This document shows, in pieces, positions 27,690 through 37,050 of a DNA stretch of 64,000 nucleotides. The notes under the pieces are model-generated. The model saw only the letters and a program-made list of their open reading frames with translations. It had not been told where the DNA came from and searched no databases. Source of the stretch: Aureicoccus marinus (GTDB lineage Bacteria > Bacteroidota > Bacteroidia > Flavobacteriales > Flavobacteriaceae); NCBI RefSeq assembly GCF_002954325.1, contig NZ_MQVX01000001.1:811546-875545 (forward strand), in the 5' to 3' direction. The position numbers and the translations under genes were made by a program. The stretch's first letter is position 1. Each line of letters starts with the position of its first letter.

Positions 27690-28818
27690 GTGAATGCATA
27701 CGAGGTAATCATTGTTGGAGCAGGATTGGCAGGTCTTACCGCCGCTCTGGCGCTATCTCGTTCTGGAGTATCCGTTGCCCTTATTGAAAAGAATAACTTT
27801 CCCAAGCACAAGGTTTGTGGGGAATATATTTCGAATGAAGTCCGAGACTATTTGGAGTCTTTTGGACTCGATCTCAGTGATGCAGACCCTATCCAATATT
27901 TAAGGTTTAGTACGGCGGGCGGTCGAATGCTGGAGACGTCCCTGCTTAGGGGGCTTTGGGATCAGTCGTTTTACCCTGGACCACAGACTTTGGAAACTCT
28001 GCCAGGCTTCTGGTGTCGTTTGTGTACAAGAAAAGGTGGAGGATTTGCAGGTCAATATTCAGGCAGACCAGGAGTATCCAGCCAAAGTCGTCATGGCCTC
28101 AGGTCACGAGCTCAGGGCTAAAGTGCTCTTGGCCACACATGGTAAGCGCGCAGCTTTGGATCGGCAACTCGATCGTTCTTTTATTCAGCAGAAGAGTCCT
28201 TGGGTGGCCTTTAAAGAACATTACACGAGTTCGGCTTTTCCGTCGGGTTCCGTGGAGTTGCATAGTTTTCAGGGTGGCTATTGTGGTTTGTCCCGGACTG
28301 AGAACGGATCCGTCAACCTGTGTTTCTTAATACATCAAAACCGCTTAAATAAAGGGACTTCCCGTGATGCACTACTCAAAGTATTGAGTGAGAATCCTCA
28401 TTTAAAGGCTTTTCTCCAAGAGGCGACGCCCTTGTTCGATCGTCCCATGAGTATTGCGCAAATCTCTTTTGGTATTAAAGAGAGTGTCGAAAACCATATT
28501 CTCTACGCAGGCGATAGTGCAGGACTCATTCATCCCCTTTGCGGAAACGGGATGGCGATGGCCATCCATGCTGCTTCTATAGGAGCGCAACTCATCTCCT
28601 CATTTCTGGCTGGTGAGATAAATCGCCCAACCCTGGAATCTGAATACAGCAAAAAGTGGAAAAAGCATTTTCAAACCCGTATGCGTACCGGTAGGTATAT
28701 TCAGAACCTTATAGGTAAAAAAGTACTGAGTGAACCCCTGGTTCCTCTCTTAAACCAGTATCCTCATTTGGTTCAAAAGCTCATTCAATTAACCCACGGA
28801 GAACCGTTAAGCGTATGA
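27690..28818 (+). CDS. FAD-dependent oxidoreductase of the PKS cluster, frameshifted
   Basis: A flavoprotein of the geranylgeranyl-reductase/aromatic hydroxylase group, about 376 residues after repair. The start is GTG 27690, giving YEVIIVGAGLAGL with the GxGxxG FAD motif at 10-15 and HKVCGEYIS near 41. The C-terminal half has LYAGDSAGLIHPLCGNGMAM, the second FAD motif. The break is at 27945: ETSL continues as LGGFGISRFTLD in another frame; ETSLPLGGFG would need two more C bases. In the phenolic-lipid srs operon of Streptomyces a flavoprotein oxidises the methylated polyketide ring, and a similar tailoring role is inferred here. Its stop overlaps the methyltransferase start by four bases. Confidence 0.85.
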
Positions 28819-29534
28819 TGGATTTTAGTGTACGTTTTGATGGAAAAGAGATCATGGACGGGCCGGAAAAGGTGCCGGGAAGTTATGAAAGGGCCTATCG
28901 GGACATCAGTCGGTGCAATGCCATGCTCGGCGGACACAAAGCCAACCTTTCGGAGGTTAAAAAATTGATAAACAGAAACATAAAAGAATCGTATACGATT
29001 TGGGACCTTGGAAGCGGGGATGGAAGTACTCTTGCTTACCTGTCAAAACACCTGAAAAACGGTAAGAAGAGCTACACTTTTCAAGGTTTTGACTTGAGTG
29101 CACTCAGCGTTGAAGTTGCTCGTCGAAATTATGCCCACGACGAGCGTTTACAGTTCTACCAACAAGACATTTTAAAAATGTCCACAGAAAATAAACCGGA
29201 CATTATACTTTGCAATCTGACCCTGCATCATTTTACCGATGAGGAGGCCAAGATCTTATTGAAAACTTTAGTCGAAAGGGTCGAGTTGGGTGTTTTGATC
29301 AATGATCTGGAAAGGCATCCTTGGGCTTACCGATTGTTTAAAGTCTTTAGTTTAGTTTTTATTCGAACTCAAATCGCCAAAACGGATGGCTTGATCAGTA
29401 TACGTCGGGCGTTTCATCTCCAAGAATTTAAGCAATGGGCCCTAGAGATTCCCCAGGCCCTGCACCGAATTCGCAAACAGCCCTTATTTCGATTGATTTG
29501 GGTACTTGAACCTCTTAAACCATCAAAAAATTGA
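28815..29534 (+). CDS. SAM-dependent methyltransferase of the PKS cluster
   Basis: A 239-residue class I methyltransferase. SAM motif I is IWDLGSGDGST (near 62), the acidic end of strand 2 is GFDLSALSVEVA, and motif IV is DIILCNLTLHHF. It overlaps the flavoprotein gene by four bases (ATGA) and ends 10 bases before the polyketide synthase ATG. That tight order (flavoprotein, methyltransferase, type III PKS) echoes the three-gene srs operon for methylated alkylresorcinols, so it likely methylates the polyketide product. Target atom unknown. Confidence 0.88.
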   Translation: MMDFSVRFDGKEIMDGPEKVPGSYERAYRDISRCNAMLGGHKANLSEVKKLINRNIKESYTIWDLGSGDGSTLAYLSKHLKNGKKSYTFQGFDLSALSVEVARRNYAHDERLQFYQQDILKMSTENKPDIILCNLTLHHFTDEEAKILLKTLVERVELGVLINDLERHPWAYRLFKVFSLVFIRTQIAKTDGLISIRRAFHLQEFKQWALEIPQALHRIRKQPLFRLIWVLEPLKPSKN

Positions 29535-29544
29535 ACAACCCGTA

Positions 29545-30623
29545 ATGAAAGAAACAACAACCGCCTTGAACTACCCGCGCATTAGCCATGTGCATAAGGC
29601 ATTGCCTGAACACACGCGCAATACGGCCGAAATTTTACCTTTTGTTCGGCTCTGGCTTGAAGGCCAGGACGAGCGCTTTATACGCAAGGTGGTCAAAGTG
29701 TTTGAAGGAGCAGGCGTAGACAAACGCTACGGCATTATGAGCATTGAAGAGGTTTTTCAGGCCACCTCATTTCAAGATAAAAACAAGCTTTATGAAGCGG
29801 CGGCCAAGGAATTGGGCGAAAACTGTTTGCGCGGAGCTTTAAAGGAGTCGGGATGGGCCGAAAAGAGTATCGACATGGTGATTACCGTGAGTTGCACCGG
29901 GATCATGATCCTTCTTTGGATGCCTACCTGATCAATGCTTTAGAACTCCGACGCGATGTAAAACGGCTGCCGGTAACGGAGATGGGATGTGCCGCAGGGG
30001 TTTCTGGAATTATATACGCAACGCACTATTTGAAAGCCAATCCCGGAAAACGGGTTGCCCTTGTTGCGGTGGAATGTCCTACCGCTACCTTTCAACACGG
30101 AGATTTCAGTATGGCCAATATGGTCAGTGCTGCCCTCTTTGGAGATGGCGCAGCTTGTGTGCTCTTGAGCTCAAAAGACGAAGACAAAGGGCCCGAAATC
30201 AAAGGGGAGGGGATGTATCACTTCTATGAAGCCACCCATTTGATGGGCTTTGACCTTACCAATACGGGTTTGCAAATGATTTTGGATCCCGAGGTGCCTT
30301 CTATGATAGAAAGTCATTTTATGGATCTTTTAGTGCCCTTTCTGCAAGAGAACGGGAGTGATCTCAATCGACTCAAACACCTGGTTTTTCACCCGGGAGG
30401 AAGAAAGATCGTCCAGACCGTCGAAGACTTGTTCGGAGGCTTGGGAAAGAACATTGACGACACCCGGGAAGTGTTGAGGCAATTCGGGAACATGAGTAGT
30501 GTAACCGTCCTCTATGTACTCGAACGATTTTTGAATCGGGAAGTCCCTGCAGGAGACCAGGGTTTATTGCTCAGTTTTGGGCCAGGATTTTCGGCTCAAA
30601 GGGTATTAATTGAATGGAAATAG
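29545..30623 (+). CDS. Type III polyketide synthase, frameshifted
   Basis: A chalcone-synthase-like enzyme of about 359 residues after repair. The catalytic cysteine is in VTEMGCAAGVSG (about Cys149), the histidine in LVFHPGGRKI and the asparagine in FGNMSSVTV, the full Cys-His-Asn triad. Such enzymes extend an acyl starter with malonyl units and cyclise it to a resorcinol, phloroglucinol or pyrone. The break is at 29910-29911: SCTGIMI continues as PSLDAYLINALEL, so one C is missing (ATCCCTTCT read as ATCCTTCT). Start at ATG 29545. The downstream ACP and fatty-acid-type genes suggest an acyl-ACP starter. Confidence 0.93.
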
Positions 30624-30629
30624 CGTACT

Positions 30630-31421
30630 ATGGAACCGAAAAAATCGTATACGATTAAGCCATACGCCTTGATTTTAGGGGGAAGCAGCGGCCTTGGATG
30701 GGCCAGTGCTCAAAAATTAGCTCAAAAGGGCTACGCCTTGTGGATTTTGCACCGAGATCGGGGAACAGAAAGAGACAATCTCGAGAAAAAATTTGCTGAA
30801 TTACGCCAGCATTGTCCGGAATTAATCACCCAAAATACGGATGCCATTCACCCTCAAAAAATGGTGAAGGCCATCGAAGAAACCTTGTCAAAAAACCCCA
30901 AAATCAAAGTGCGGCTTTTGCTCTTTAGTATAGCCAAAGGGAATGTAAAGCATTTGATTGATCAAGATTCATTAACACCGGCCGACTTAGCAGTGACAGC
31001 CGAAGCGATGGCATTTTCGCTCATGCGCTGGGTTCAGGAATTAGACAAGCGAAATCTATGGACTTCTCCAGCGAGTGTTTTGGCTTTCACCAGTGAAGGA
31101 GGGCGTAGGGCCTGGCCTGGTTATGCAGCCGTGGGCGCTGCAAAGGCGGCCCTGGAAAGTCTAATTCGTTCTATGGCGCTGGAATACGCACCCAAAGGTA
31201 TACGCTTTAATTGCCTACAGGCGGGGGTTACGGAGACGCCTTCCTCGGCCTTAATCCCGGGTATAGAAGAGCTTAAAAGAGAAAGTGAGAGAAGAAATCC
31301 CTACCAAAGGCTCACCACTCCGGAGGATGTGGCTAAGGTTGTCAGCTTGCTGGCTAGGGATGAAGCACTCTGGATTAATGGAGCCATCATTCCTGTAGAT
31401 GGGGGAGAAAGTATACGTTAA
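30630..31421 (+). CDS. SDR oxidoreductase, enoyl-ACP reductase-like
   Basis: A 263-residue short-chain dehydrogenase. The cofactor loop is LILGGSSGLGWA. The active site is not the usual YxxxK: it reads GYAAVGAAKAALESL, with six residues between Tyr and Lys. That YX6K spacing marks the FabI/FabL enoyl-ACP reductase group of SDRs, and the surrounding sequence looks like FabL. The C-terminus ends with the usual INGAIIPVDGG. I infer that it reduces the enoyl chain on the cluster's ACP; a ketoreductase role is less likely. It starts seven bases after the PKS stop and overlaps the dehydratase gene by one base. Confidence 0.8.
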   Translation: MEPKKSYTIKPYALILGGSSGLGWASAQKLAQKGYALWILHRDRGTERDNLEKKFAELRQHCPELITQNTDAIHPQKMVKAIEETLSKNPKIKVRLLLFSIAKGNVKHLIDQDSLTPADLAVTAEAMAFSLMRWVQELDKRNLWTSPASVLAFTSEGGRRAWPGYAAVGAAKAALESLIRSMALEYAPKGIRFNCLQAGVTETPSSALIPGIEELKRESERRNPYQRLTTPEDVAKVVSLLARDEALWINGAIIPVDGGESIR

Positions 31422-31888
31422 TGAGAAACAACAAATACACGGCCTATATCGAACGATTGCCCTATGGCAGAGACTTTTTGTTCGTTGAAGGCATTGACCA
31501 CCTGACCGATGCAGAAATCAGGGGCTACTTCACTTTTAAAAAGGACTGGCCTGTTTTTTCTGACCATTTTCCGGCTAACCCTGTTGTGCCGGGCGTAATT
31601 CTGATCGAATCAGCGGCTCAAATAGCCTTGGGTATACATGGTTTGTTTTTAGAGGAGCAAACGAGCGGAGAGGTCCAAAATGGACAAATTGCCTTTTCTG
31701 AAGTGCAAATGGAGTTTCTAAAGCCTCTTTACCCTGCTGATAAACTGATTGTTATAGGGTCTCCTGTCTACTACCGATTTAATAAGCTCAAGACCAAAGT
31801 ACAGCTGTTTAATCAGCAGGAAGAAATGATAGGCAGAGGAGTTATGTCTGGAATGTTATATACTGAAAAACATATATATAGAGTTTAA
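31421..31888 (+). CDS. FabZ-like 3-hydroxyacyl-ACP dehydratase
   Basis: A 155-residue hotdog-fold protein. The motif DHFPANPVVPGVILIESAAQ carries the FabZ catalytic histidine and the PGxxxxE segment with its acidic residue. It should remove water from 3-hydroxyacyl-ACP. Being placed between the enoyl-reductase-like SDR and the ketosynthase, it most likely serves the cluster's own acyl chain rather than general fatty acid synthesis. Start overlaps the SDR stop by one base (TAATG). Confidence 0.88.
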   Translation: MRNNKYTAYIERLPYGRDFLFVEGIDHLTDAEIRGYFTFKKDWPVFSDHFPANPVVPGVILIESAAQIALGIHGLFLEEQTSGEVQNGQIAFSEVQMEFLKPLYPADKLIVIGSPVYYRFNKLKTKVQLFNQQEEMIGRGVMSGMLYTEKHIYRV

Positions 31889-31889
31889 T

Positions 31890-33170
31890 ATGTCAACTAG
31901 AAAAAGAAGGGTTGTAGTAACTGGCATTGGGGTTTGCGCCCCCGGAGCTTTGAGCGCCGATGCTCTTCATGACTTATTGCTCTCTAACGGAAATGCTATC
32001 GAACACTTTCCTGAATTGCAAGAGTTGAACTTCGGGTGCCAGTTGGGAGCGAAACCGGCCTACCAGGAAGAAATGTTAGCGCCTTATTTTGATAAGCTGT
32101 GGCAGAGAGGGCTGAAAAGTGCGGGTATGGTTTATGCGGTATTAAGCGGGATGGAAGCCTGGAAGAATGCAGGATTAGAAGCAAGGCCTGAACAGCGTGA
32201 TCCACAGGCAGGGATGGTCTTTGGAGCTGGAGTTCTTGGTGTAGATAAGCTGTACGAGGCTTTTGCTCAGGTTGACCAGGGTAATGTTCGCCGCTTGGGA
32301 AGCACAACGGTTTTGCAAACCATGACCAGTGGAGCCAGTGCATACTTGGCTGGTTTGTTGGGTTGTGGAAACCGAATAAGCGCCAACTCCTCTGCTTGTA
32401 GTACTGGAACAGAAGCCGTTATTCTTGGCGCCGATTGGATAAAACAAGGCAAAGCCAAACGGATGTTGGTTGGCAGTACTAGCGAAGGCGGACCCTATGT
32501 TTGGGGTGGTTTTGATGCAATGAGGGTGCTGCCCCGATCTTTCAACGACAAAGTGGATCAAGCCAGTCGTCCAATGAGTGCAACTGCGGCGGGCTTTGTT
32601 CCTTCTTGTGGCGCCGGAGCCTTGGTTTTGGAGGACTTGGATACCGCTACAGAACGCGGAGCAACTATTTACGCTGAATATCTGTCAGGTAGTCTCAATG
32701 CCGGAGGTCAAAGGGAAGGGGGGAGTCTAACGGCACCCAATCCTAAGGCTGTGCGCGACTGCATTCGAGAAACGATTAATAAAAGTGGATTAAACGCGAG
32801 TGAGATCAATGCGATCAACGGGCATTTAACGGCAACCAAGGGAGACGTAGCAGAAATTGCCGCCTGGACAGAAGTGTTTGCCGAACAGCAAGCCAATCTG
32901 CCTCCAATCAATAGTTTCAAGGGGCACCTTGGGCACGCCTTAGCGGCCTCTGGCAGCATTGAATTGGTCGCTTGTGTAAATCAACTCAAGCACCAGGTGA
33001 TTTATGGGAATCGAAATTGCGTCGATCTGCATCCAGAAATTGCAGAGATGGCCGGGGATCGAGTTTTGCAAACATCCCGATACCAGTCCCTGGAGGCTAT
33101 CATCAAAGCGAGTTTTGGTTTTGGAGATGTAAACGCAAGTGTTATTTTTAAGAAGTGGTCAATGGATTGA
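31890..33170 (+). CDS. Beta-ketoacyl-ACP synthase of the PKS cluster
   Basis: A 426-residue KAS II-type condensing enzyme. The N-terminal TGIGVCAPGA is typical. The active-site cysteine is Cys170 in NSSACSTGTEA, and the two histidines are His312 in INGHLTATKGD and His346 in FKGHLGHALAASG. The first histidine motif differs from the common NAHGTST, which suggests a specialised branch. It would elongate acyl-ACP for the type III PKS. One base separates it from the dehydratase gene; the ACP gene follows after 14 bases. Confidence 0.92.
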   Translation: MSTRKRRVVVTGIGVCAPGALSADALHDLLLSNGNAIEHFPELQELNFGCQLGAKPAYQEEMLAPYFDKLWQRGLKSAGMVYAVLSGMEAWKNAGLEARPEQRDPQAGMVFGAGVLGVDKLYEAFAQVDQGNVRRLGSTTVLQTMTSGASAYLAGLLGCGNRISANSSACSTGTEAVILGADWIKQGKAKRMLVGSTSEGGPYVWGGFDAMRVLPRSFNDKVDQASRPMSATAAGFVPSCGAGALVLEDLDTATERGATIYAEYLSGSLNAGGQREGGSLTAPNPKAVRDCIRETINKSGLNASEINAINGHLTATKGDVAEIAAWTEVFAEQQANLPPINSFKGHLGHALAASGSIELVACVNQLKHQVIYGNRNCVDLHPEIAEMAGDRVLQTSRYQSLEAIIKASFGFGDVNASVIFKKWSMD

Positions 33171-33184
33171 CCTTAAACACGCCT

Positions 33185-33439
33185 ATGGATAAAAACGAAA
33201 TGCAGGAGAGCCTGCTAAAAATTGTAAAGCTCTATCTTCCTGAAGATGTGAGTATTGAGGATGTTCAGTTGAAGAGTAATTTTATACAAGACTTGAATAT
33301 CAATTCCGCTCACCTTGTGGACATTGTTTTGGATGTAGAAGATGAATTCGGCGTGGTGTTAGAGAATGAAGACATGGATGGCATGCAGACGGTGGAAGAT
33401 GCTCTTTCGATCATCACCAAGAAGTTGGAAGACGCCTAG
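33185..33439 (+). CDS. Acyl carrier protein of the PKS cluster
   Basis: An 84-residue acyl carrier protein starting at ATG 33185, 14 bases after the ketosynthase stop; an upstream GTG inside that gene is less likely. Helix II reads LNINSAHLVDIVLDVEDEF. The serine that should carry phosphopantetheine sits in INSAHL instead of the usual DSL, a visible departure that suggests a dedicated carrier. Acidic throughout, as expected. It overlaps the end of the convergent YceI gene by four bases. Confidence 0.88.
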   Translation: MDKNEMQESLLKIVKLYLPEDVSIEDVQLKSNFIQDLNINSAHLVDIVLDVEDEFGVVLENEDMDGMQTVEDALSIITKKLEDA

Positions 33440-33975
33440 AGAGATTCCTTTAGACCAAAACGAATACGGAAAGTGACTTTGTTCTCTTCCTTTTTCTTTT
33501 TAATCCAAATCCCAAAGTCACTGCTGAACAGCTCGCCTATTGCGGTGTAATAGTCCTTACTTGGGTTCTTTTCGATCCTCAGCTCCAGGGGCTTTTGAAC
33601 GCCTTTAATCCGGATATTACCTTTTATTTGGTAGCCATTGGAAGTCTTGATCAGGCTTTCTGTATGGAATTCCATGGTTGTGAACTCCTTGCGGTTGAAG
33701 TATTTCTTACTCATTAAATGCCAATCCCGAATCGCATTGCCGGTCTCGATACTTCCCACTTGGATACTAGCCTTCCATTCTTGGGGCTGGAGAGAGTCCA
33801 AATGAACCGTATCGGGGAAACTGAATTGAGTGAAAGTGCCCTTCACGTTTTTGGAAGGAAAAGTAAAACGGACGTCTACATTCGTGAAACGCATTCTGTT
33901 TAAGCTATCCTGAGAAAAAACAGTGTTAATCGTAAAAAAAAGCGCAATAAGAGAAAGGAGATGTCTAAGATTCAT
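33436..33975 (-). CDS. YceI family protein
   Basis: A 179-residue secreted protein with signal peptide ending INTVFSQ. The mature sequence follows the YceI lipocalin-like pattern: FTFPSKNVKGTFTQF, ASIQVGSIETGNAIRDWHL, MEFHTESL and GNIRIKGVQKPLEL. YceI proteins bind isoprenoid or other long-chain lipids in the periplasm. It is convergent with the ACP gene and overlaps it by four bases; carrying the cluster's lipid product is possible but is only inferred from position. Confidence 0.88.
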   Translation of the reverse strand: MNLRHLLSLIALFFTINTVFSQDSLNRMRFTNVDVRFTFPSKNVKGTFTQFSFPDTVHLDSLQPQEWKASIQVGSIETGNAIRDWHLMSKKYFNRKEFTTMEFHTESLIKTSNGYQIKGNIRIKGVQKPLELRIEKNPSKDYYTAIGELFSSDFGIWIKKKKEENKVTFRIRFGLKESL

Positions 33976-34179
33976 GTAGATTTGCTGAACAATTTGTAAG
34001 AAAAATATTATTTATTTTAATGATTCCGGTGCAGTGATATAATATGCTGTAATACAAGGATTTGAGAAGCGTTAAATGTTGATATTTTCTTGGTTTTTGT
34101 TGATTAGTCTTGTAGGAATAAGGCAATAAAAGGCTAAAATAAGCGTAATTTAACTGGACGATTCGATACTTAAACAATT

Positions 34180-34521
34180 ATGCCACATTCCGAGACTAAA
34201 ATTGTTGCTACAGGACAATCAGAATTGGATCAATTGATCCTCAAGCTGGAACGCAGTCACAAAAGTGTATTGCGAATTAGTACGAAACTGCAATCCTATA
34301 CTTACGAGCCCAACAATTTGGAATCTTTTGAAAAGTTACGCAATCTGCGAATAGGTTTTCGGGATTTGGCTCGAGATCAGGTTTTGTTATTCGAAGTGAT
34401 CAAAAATGGCAAAACCATTCGGGAAATGCTGATCGAACGTCTCGAGCGCCTGCAATCTCGTTTTTCCGACCTGGAACACGAGTTGGCTTCCTATCTTCTG
34501 GACCTTAAAGGCTACTACTAG
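34180..34521 (+). CDS. Hypothetical alpha-helical protein
   Basis: A 113-residue protein that I do not recognise. After a short flexible start it is nearly all helix with heptad-like hydrophobic spacing (LDQLILKLERSHKSVL, MLIERLERLQSRFSDLE), so a coiled-coil bundle is likely. No signal peptide, membrane segment or cysteine. It lies alone between the YceI gene and the VWA/plug gene, with 204 bases of AT-rich sequence upstream in which no clear -7 box stands out. Confidence 0.6.
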   Translation: MPHSETKIVATGQSELDQLILKLERSHKSVLRISTKLQSYTYEPNNLESFEKLRNLRIGFRDLARDQVLLFEVIKNGKTIREMLIERLERLQSRFSDLEHELASYLLDLKGYY

Positions 34522-34657
34522 GACCAAAGAACCTTCTTTCCTAAAATGTTGAACGAAGATAGCCTGTTCTTTATAGGGAACTTGAAGGATATTCTGTTAA
34601 GGTACTAGAGCATTATCGGCATTCTTAGTAATTTGAAAGACTAAGAAATCATCACCT

Positions 34658-36825
34658 ATGCTTGCTCGAAAATTCACTTTTTTCTTTCTTCTTGCTTTTG
34701 TTTTAGTACCGGTTTGGTCTCAAAATGGGCTTTCAACCGTGGTTATCTGTTGGGATACTTCAAAATCGATGGAAGTCCGGGCTATAGAGGAAGAAATGAG
34801 CTACTTGGAGAAGCTTTTTAAAGAAAAGAAAGAGACCAGGGTGCAGCTCTTGTTGTTCGGAATGGATGTCAAAGAGAGGACTTATCAAATTCGACAGGGC
34901 AATTGGAGTAAACTGAAAACGGACCTGCAAAATGTCGATTACGAGGGTGCTGCTTTTTATTCTGCCTTAAATCCAAAAATTGAGAACCGCAAAGTCTACC
35001 TATTTACAGACGGCCTTCAACTTCTTAAAAAGGATTATCTACTGCTAGGAGAGGGGAGTACCATTCTCAATAGTTCACCCAAGGGCAATAGAAAGTTCTT
35101 GAATAGAACAGCTCTGTTAAACCGTTCAGAATTTCAAGATTTGGTTTCGGAACAGCTGGTAAAAAGGGTAGAAGAGGAAGGGGCTCAAATTCGAGGCACC
35201 GTTTTCGTTGATAACGAACGGTTGGCGAATATTCCGGTAAGGGTAAAGGGATCTGATCGGGTGGTGTACACCGATCAGCAAGGGGAGTATTTGATCCCGG
35301 AGGCATTGAAGGTGACAGTATTATTGTAAACAACGATTTTACTTTTGCGATAAGGGATATCCAGGATCGCGAACTCTTTTTAAAATCTAGGATCACCCAA
35401 TTGGATGAAGTGGTCCTTACCGAAAACAAGAAGGTGTCTGAAGTTTCCAAGGAAGAGGAGGGAACCGGCTATGCTGTTCAGTCTATAGGCAAGGAGGAGC
35501 TCACTACGGTAAATACCAATTTAAATTCGGCTGTGCGCGGGCGATTCTCTGGAGTAACGACAGGAGGGGGGATCCAAAGTGGAGCAGATCAGGACCTCAG
35601 CCGGTTTATCGTGAGAGGCCAATCCAGCATGTTGTTAAATAACTATGGACTTATCGTGGTCGATGGAGTGCCGATCAAGCAATCGAATTCGTCTAGTTCG
35701 AATTTTCAGAGCGGAGATGCCATCGCAAGCACCAATTTTATTGATCCTGCACTCATAGAAGATATTACGGTTTTGAAAGGGTTGGCTGCAACCAACCGGT
35801 TTGGATCCTTGGGTTCCAACGGGGTGTTGTTGATTACCACAAAGACAGCGGTCACTAAGGGTAAAAATGGCGAAATTGTGGATCGAGCACGACTGACGGA
35901 CAATATTTATAACGAGAACGAAGCCTTGGCCAAACCCCAAGAGGCGCCCTTTTATCAGCTGCTCAAAGCGGCTCAAAACCCGCAGGAGGCTTACCAAACC
36001 TACAGCTCACTTCAGGAATTGAATAAAGGAAACATAGCCTTCTACCTGGAGTCCTATGATTATTTTTCGAAGCAAAATAAAACACGGTCTATAAGTGTTT
36101 TAACTAATATTCTGGAGTATTTCCCGGAAGATATCAAACTGTTGAGAACGGTTGAATTTTATCTTTCTCAAGCAGGCTACGACCAACAGGCACGTCTGGT
36201 GAACGATCAAATCCTGGAGATTTCGCCCAGTAATTTGCACGCGTATTACAAAAGAGTGATGTTGCCCGACGATAAAGCCATTCAGACCCAGATGGAAACC
36301 AAGTACGCGCTTCTTAAAGGGAGAAAGAAATTCAAGGAGATCAATGCGCAGCCCATTCAAAAAACACTGCTCAGGGATATCAAGAATTTTATTGAGAAAA
36401 ACAGGGCTGCATTGAATGTAAACTCCATCGATTCCTACCTGGCCAACAATATCCGTTATGATGCGCGCTTTGTGTTTGAATGGAATAACCCGGAGGCCGA
36501 GTTTGAGTTGCAATTCGTGAATCCTCAAGACCGGTATTACAATTGGGGATATTCGCGTAATGAAGATGCACAACGGTTGAATTCAGGCTTGATCAACGGC
36601 TATATGTTGGAAGAATTTGAATTCTATGGTAAAGAATCTATCGGAAAATGGATTGTGAACGTAAAGTACTTAGGGAATATCTCAGAAGCAGATCAAACAC
36701 CTTTGGTATTGAAATGTGTGGTCTACACAGACTTTGGAAAAACCACAGAGCAAAAAAAAGAAGTGGTGGTGCATCTTTCTAAACGCAATCAGAAGCAAAA
36801 CGTACTAGAAATCGTCGTTAACTAG
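34658..36825 (+). CDS. VWA plus TonB-plug protein without barrel, frameshifted
   Basis: About 722 residues after repair. After a signal peptide (to about 21) comes a VWA-like domain with DTSKS (Asp33, Ser35, Ser37) as a metal-site motif, then a carboxypeptidase-regulatory-like domain (RGTVFVDNERLANIPVRV, about 185-250), and a TonB plug domain of SusC type (GLIVVDGVPI, DITVLKGLAATNRFGSLG, GVLLITTK). In place of a beta-barrel, the C-terminal 300 residues are helical/TPR-like and then resemble DUF2135 (ARFVFEWNNPEAEFELQFV). The break is at 35296-35300, where GEYLIP continues as GGIEGDSIIV in another frame, needing one more base. Probably periplasmic or surface; function unknown. Confidence 0.75.
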
Positions 36826-36958
36826 ATCTTTTAAAGGGGATTATAAAGGAGGCCATTCTGTATCTCCTATAATCTATTTTACATAATATAAATTATAGAA
36901 CAAATAGTCTGAGCAGTAATTGATGGTGTCCCCGGCGTATAGTTTTGCTATTTGATAT

Positions 36959-37000
36959 AAAATCAGTTCTGACGCTTTAGCGTCAGAAGGTACCGATTTT
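36959..37000. terminator. Hairpin between convergent genes
   Basis: A perfect 9-bp stem TTCTGACGC/GCGTCAGAA with loop TTTA (36967-36988) is enclosed by outer arms AAAATC (36959-36964) and GATTTT (36995-37000). It sits between the ends of the converging genes at 36825 and 37051, so a two-way transcription terminator is likely. The U-run follows the outer arm only. Confidence 0.5.
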
Positions 37001-37050
37001 AGGCCAAAGTTGAAGTTTTATCATCGTCTTAGAACCCATTAGATCTTTCC

